This document shows positions 14,731-17,393 of a DNA stretch of 17,393 nt, in pieces; the first letter of the stretch is position 1; each line of letters opens with the position of its first letter. Source of the stretch: Actinomycetes bacterium (GTDB lineage: Bacteria; Actinomycetota; Acidimicrobiia; Acidimicrobiales; CADCSY01); NCBI GenBank assembly GCA_025464025.1, contig JAODBP010000134.1, positions 1 through 17,393 on the forward strand, given 5' to 3'. Under the pieces are notes generated by a model, which saw only the letters and a program-made list of their open reading frames with translations, had not been told where the DNA came from and did no database searches. The translations under genes and the position numbers were made by a program.

Positions 14731-16082
14731 CCGTCCACGTCGGCGGCCGGAAGGGTGACCACGAACCGGGCGCCCCCGCCGGCGCGCTCCTCGACGACGG
14801 CGTCGCCGCCATGGGCGCGGAGCACGTCGCGAACGATCGCCAACCCGAGACCAGCCCCTCCGTGGTCGCGGTCCCGGGCGTCGTCGAGCCGGGTGAACCG
14901 CTCGAAGACACGCTCGCGGTCCTCGCTGGCGATCCCTCGACCGTCGTCGGCGACGGCCAGCTGCACGACGCCGTCCTCCGCGGCCAGGTCGACCAGGACC
15001 GACGAGGTGGCGTGGCGCTGCGCGTTCTCGAGGAGGTTGCGGACCGCCCGGCCGAGCTCGGCCCCGTCCCCCCGGACACGGGCCGGCTGGAAGGCGCCGA
15101 CCCGCACGGGGGTGCTGGCGCTGGCCCGGGCCCGGGCCACCTCGGCCAGCACGACATCGTCGAAGTCGAGCGGCGGCCGGCTCCCGGCGTCGGCCCGGGA
15201 GTCGGTGCGAGCCAGCAAGAGGAGGTTCTCGATGAGGGCTTCCATGCGCATGACCTCGTCGAGCAGCTCGGGGTCGGCCCGGGTCACCTCGAGCTGGGCC
15301 CGAAGCGCGGCTACCGGGCTGCGCAGCTCGTGGGACGCGTCGCCGACGAAGGCCCGCTCGCGCTCGGACGCCTCTTGCAGGCGTTCGAGCATGGTGTTCA
15401 TGGTCCGGGCCAGGCGCCCGACCTCGTCGTCGACGGGCGGCACCGGGACCCGACGGCTGAGGTCACGGGCCGACAGGTCGGCCACCTCTCGGCGGATGCG
15501 CTCCACCGGGCGGAAGGCCCGGCCGACCATCACCCAGGTGGTGGCGCCGACCAGGAGCAGGAAGACCGGCAGGCCGGCCGCGAGGATCCCGGCCACCTGG
15601 CGGAGGTTCTCGTCCACGGCGTTCAGGGAGGCGACGACGTAGACGACCCGCGGCCCCTCGGTCGACCGCACCCGGATGGCGACCACGCGGTACGCGGCCC
15701 CACCCTCGCCGACGGGCAGGTGGTGCAGCGTGGTCAGGGCCGCCGTGGTGCCAGCGGGGACGAACGTGGTCAGGCGGGGCTCCCCCACGATGTTCTCGCT
15801 GGCGGCGATGACCCGGCCGGTGTCGTCGACGACCTGCACCAGGGAGGCGTCCTCGATGGGACCGGAGATGGGGTTCGGGAGCCGGCCGGCGGCGGCCAGC
15901 CCGGCGATCTCCGTTGCTCGCACCTTGGCCGCGTCCTCCAGGCTCGACACCTGCGACCGGCGTAGCAGGACCACCAGGCTCACCGCCCCGAGGGCGAGGG
16001 CCAAGCCCACGATCACCGTGGCCACGACCGTCGTGCGCACCCGCACGGTGGCCAGGTGCTGCCAGGTCCGCCTACCCGCCAT
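14727..16082 (-). CDS. Two-component sensor histidine kinase (EnvZ/MprB-like architecture)
   Basis: 451 residues. Domain order: short cytoplasmic N-terminus, TM1 at about 17-40, extracytoplasmic sensor of ~120 residues, TM2 at about 164-187, HAMP (FRPVERIRREVADLSARD onward, about 190-242), dimerisation/phosphoacceptor HisKA with FVGDASHELRSPVAAL (phospho-His251), and HATPase_c with N box LLENAQRHA (Asn353), G1 DDGRG at 379-383, F box ERFTRLD and G2 GGAGLGLAI at 408-416. All catalytic motifs are intact. The sensor domain has no recognised ligand fold. ATG 16082 overlaps the response-regulator stop by 11 bp, which also excludes the longer opening to 16145, lying entirely inside that gene. The stop overlaps the next gene (ATGA), so all three are translationally coupled. 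Confidence 0.95.
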   Translation of the reverse strand: MAGRRTWQHLATVRVRTTVVATVIVGLALALGAVSLVVLLRRSQVSSLEDAAKVRATEIAGLAAAGRLPNPISGPIEDASLVQVVDDTGRVIAASENIVGEPRLTTFVPAGTTAALTTLHHLPVGEGGAAYRVVAIRVRSTEGPRVVYVVASLNAVDENLRQVAGILAAGLPVFLLLVGATTWVMVGRAFRPVERIRREVADLSARDLSRRVPVPPVDDEVGRLARTMNTMLERLQEASERERAFVGDASHELRSPVAALRAQLEVTRADPELLDEVMRMEALIENLLLLARTDSRADAGSRPPLDFDDVVLAEVARARASASTPVRVGAFQPARVRGDGAELGRAVRNLLENAQRHATSSVLVDLAAEDGVVQLAVADDGRGIASEDRERVFERFTRLDDARDRDHGGAGLGLAIVRDVLRAHGGDAVVEERAGGGARFVVTLPAADVDG

Positions 16083-16749
16083 CGGCCGCCAGCCGGTACC
16101 CGACGCCCCGCACGGTCTGCAGCGCCCGCCGCCCGAAGGGGGCATCGATCTTCCGACGCAGGTAGGAGACGTAGACCTCGACGATGTTCACGTCGCCCTC
16201 GAAGGCGAAGTCCCAGACGTGGTCGAGGACCTCGGACTTCGCCACCACCTCGCCTGCTCGCCGCATCAGGTACTCGAGCACCGCGAACTCCCGCGCCGTG
16301 AGCTCGATCGGCGTGTCGCCCCGGCGGCAGACGTGCAGGGCAGGGTCGACGACGAGGTCGCCGGCCTGGAGGATGGCCGGGCGCTGGGGCGACCCCCGGC
16401 GCAGGAGGGCGCGGAGGTGGGCCAGCAGCACCACGAACGAGAACGGCTTGGTCAGGTAGTCGTCGGCGCCGGTGTCGAGGGCCTCGGCCTCGTCGAGCTC
16501 GCCGTCCTTGGCCGTCAGCATCAGCACCGGCGTCCAGATCCCGGCCTCTCGCAGCTCGGCGCACACCCGGTAGCCGTTCATGCCCGGCAGCATGATGTCG
16601 AGGACGATGGCGTCGTAGGCCTGCTCCTTGGCGTGCCAGAGCCCGGTGATGCCGTCGAGGGCCACGTCCACGGCGAAGCCCTCGGCCTCGATCCCCCGCC
16701 GCAGCGCCGAGGCCAGCCCCTTCTCGTCCTCCACCACCAGGATCCGCAT
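16072..16749 (-). CDS. OmpR/PhoP-family response regulator
   Basis: 225 residues. The receiver domain (1 to about 118) has the acidic pair E7/D8, phospho-acceptor D51 in VLDIMLPGMNGY, T79 in LMLTAKD and K101 in YLTKPF. The winged-helix DNA-binding domain (about 127-222) shows the family's PIELTAREFAVLEYLMRRAGEVVAKSEV recognition region and the terminal LQTVRGVGYRL. It is first in an operon with its cognate kinase, whose start codon it overlaps. The upstream 150-bp region holds two sets of direct half-sites; the set nearer this gene (16775-16802) suggests autoregulation. It resembles MprA/TcrA-like actinobacterial regulators in form, but the specific orthologue cannot be named from this view. 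Confidence 0.95.
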   Translation of the reverse strand: MRILVVEDEKGLASALRRGIEAEGFAVDVALDGITGLWHAKEQAYDAIVLDIMLPGMNGYRVCAELREAGIWTPVLMLTAKDGELDEAEALDTGADDYLTKPFSFVVLLAHLRALLRRGSPQRPAILQAGDLVVDPALHVCRRGDTPIELTAREFAVLEYLMRRAGEVVAKSEVLDHVWDFAFEGDVNIVEVYVSYLRRKIDAPFGRRALQTVRGVGYRLAADGG

Positions 16750-16774
16750 CGTGCTCCGAGCGTGCCGGTCCGAA

Positions 16775-16802
16775 CCTGAAGCCGACCTGAGAGCCGGCTG
16801 AA
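16775..16802 (-). promoter_or_regulatory. Direct-repeat array facing the response-regulator gene
   Basis: CCTGAA (16775-16780), CCTGAG (16786-16791) and GCTGAA (16797-16802) recur at exactly 11-bp intervals, one helical turn, as expected for tandem OmpR-family binding. It ends 26 bp from the regulator start codon at 16749, so it could control the two-component operon itself. Confidence 0.6.
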
Positions 16803-16808
16803 CGGGCC

Positions 16809-16835
16809 CTCAGGATCGCTCAGGCTGGCCTCAGC
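16809..16835 (+). promoter_or_regulatory. Direct-repeat array facing the secreted acidic protein gene
   Basis: CTCAGG (16809-16814), CTCAGG (16819-16824) and CTCAGC (16830-16835) recur at 10 and 11 bp. They are the reverse complement of the CCTGAG-type sites on the other side of position ~16805, so the two arrays point away from each other toward divergent genes. The last site lies about 65 bp before ATG 16900, suited to activation at -35. Confidence 0.6.
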
Positions 16836-16862
16836 CGCCATCGCGGATGGTGCTCCTGTGCA

Positions 16863-16874
16863 ATCCGATCGGAT
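16863..16874. repeat. 12-bp perfect palindrome in leader of secreted protein gene
   Basis: ATCCGATCGGAT is its own complement. It sits 25 bp before ATG 16900 and 13 bp before the Shine-Dalgarno, so it could be an operator or a small leader hairpin. Confidence 0.4.
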
Positions 16875-16887
16875 CGCACCCCCCAAC

Positions 16888-16893
16888 AAGGAG
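16888..16893 (+). promoter_or_regulatory. Ribosome-binding site fixing the secreted protein start
   Basis: AAGGAG lies 6 nt before ATG 16900, ideal spacing. It selects this start over an in-frame ATG at 16858 that would put non-signal residues before the signal peptide. Confidence 0.85.
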
Positions 16894-16899
16894 CAGCAG

Positions 16900-17328
16900 A
16901 TGAACCCCAAGCAGAAGCTGGTCGTCGTGGCCTCCACGGCGACCATGGTCCTCGCCGGCATGGGCGCCGGCCTGGCCTCGATGGCCGGGACCGCCGGCGC
17001 CGCCAGCCCGGCGGCCCCGGCAGCGGTGGTGGCCCAGGCCCCGTCGACCACGGCGGCGTCGCCCACCCAGGCGTCGACCCCGGGCGATCCGGCCGAGGCG
17101 CCGGGGACCGAGACGGCCGACGCCGCCGAGGCTCCCGGTACCGAGACCCCTGACGCCAACGAGGCGCCCGAGGCCCCCGAGGCCCCCGGCACCGAGAAGG
17201 TCGACGCCAACGAGGCGCCCGAGGCTCCCGAGGCCCCCGGCACCGAGAAGGCCGACGCCAACGAGCCCGCCGGCGGCCACGCCGACCCGGCCGGCAACGT
17301 GGACAACCAGGCCCAGGGCGTGGAGTAG
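16900..17328 (+). CDS. Small secreted acidic repeat protein, probable target of the two-component system
   Basis: 142 residues. The signal peptide MNPKQKLVVVASTATMVLAGMGAGLASMAGTAGAAS has a basic start, a hydrophobic core and an AxA-type site near residue 36. After an Ala/Pro/Thr-rich segment the mature protein is built of Glu/Ala/Pro repeats: two imperfect short units (EAPGTETADAA and EAPGTETPDA) then two nearly identical 17-residue units NEAPEAPEAPGTEKVDA. It lacks Cys in the mature part and is probably unfolded and strongly negative, with possible cation binding or a wall-spacer role; none of this is shown. No family is recognised. It is divergent from the response regulator, with half-site arrays between, so it is a good candidate regulon member. 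Confidence 0.8.
   Translation: MNPKQKLVVVASTATMVLAGMGAGLASMAGTAGAASPAAPAAVVAQAPSTTAASPTQASTPGDPAEAPGTETADAAEAPGTETPDANEAPEAPEAPGTEKVDANEAPEAPEAPGTEKADANEPAGGHADPAGNVDNQAQGVE
17158..17259 (+). repeat. Two 51-bp in-frame tandem repeats
   Basis: Units 17158-17208 and 17209-17259 begin AACGAGGCGCCCGAGGC and encode 17 residues each, differing at only a few bases (a synonymous change in an early Ala codon, and Val to Ala late in the unit). The near identity points to recent duplication. Shorter degenerate copies precede them from about 17092. Confidence 0.85.
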
Positions 17329-17343
17329 CCCTTCGGCCGTGAC

Positions 17344-17377
17344 GGCGCCGGATCCCGCAGTCGCGGGGTCCGGCGCC
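17344..17377 (+). terminator. Strong terminator hairpin after the secreted protein gene
   Basis: GGCGCCGGATCCCGC (17344-17358) and GCGGGGTCCGGCGCC (17363-17377) form a 15-bp stem with a single G-U pair and a 4-nt AGTC loop, 15 bp after the stop. It is followed by TCGGTCTCCT rather than a true U-run. Confidence 0.8.
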
Positions 17378-17393
17378 TCGGTCTCCTGGAAGA

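Overview
The window is a very GC-rich bacterial chromosome segment that most resembles Actinomycetota. The signs are GTG starts, a mycobacterial-type LexA box, Ku, cell-wall-binding-repeat (CWB2) surface proteins with Thr-rich linkers, and dense overlapping gene pairs. The gene mix (form II CoxL-like hydroxylase, HAPMO-like Baeyer-Villiger monooxygenase, SipW-class signal peptide protein) would fit Acidimicrobiia, but that placement is an inference. No rRNA, tRNA, CRISPR array, insertion sequence or prophage gene was seen.

Layout. (a) 1-986, minus: 5' two thirds of a SelO/YdiU protein adenylyltransferase gene, cut by the window edge. (b) 987-1313: non-coding, with three hairpins in series. 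(c) 1314-2096, minus: an HNH-like zinc-finger protein of less GC-rich appearance, whose promoter region carries a near-perfect LexA/SOS box. (d) 2142-4885, minus: an orphan CoxL-type molybdenum hydroxylase large subunit, translationally coupled to a small VOC/glyoxalase-like protein. (e) 5031-7745, minus: phosphoenolpyruvate carboxylase, divergent by only 31 bp from (f) 7777-8682, plus: the NHEJ protein Ku. (g) 8692-11495, minus: a tight three-gene operon of exported proteins (SipW-class/TasA-like protein, Pro-rich exported protein, CWB2 protein with a Thr-rich stalk and a C-terminal Cys domain). (h) 11745-13631, minus: Baeyer-Villiger monooxygenase. (i) 13759-16749, minus: response regulator, histidine kinase and an LPG-synthase/flippase-like integral membrane protein, each overlapping the next. 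(j) 16900-17328, plus: a small secreted acidic repeat protein divergent from the response regulator, ending in a strong hairpin terminator.

How parts may work together. The 150-bp region between response regulator and secreted acidic protein has two opposed triplets of CCTGAG-like half-sites at 10-11 bp spacing, the arrangement expected for an OmpR-family regulator. This suggests that the two-component system controls both itself and the secreted protein, forming an envelope-stress-like module with the membrane protein. The exported-protein operon looks like an uncharacterised cell-surface or fibre system. The SOS-box HNH-like gene is the best candidate for a poorly described DNA-damage-linked gene. 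Starts were reassigned where overlap, Shine-Dalgarno sequences or family alignment indicated that the longest open frame was too long.
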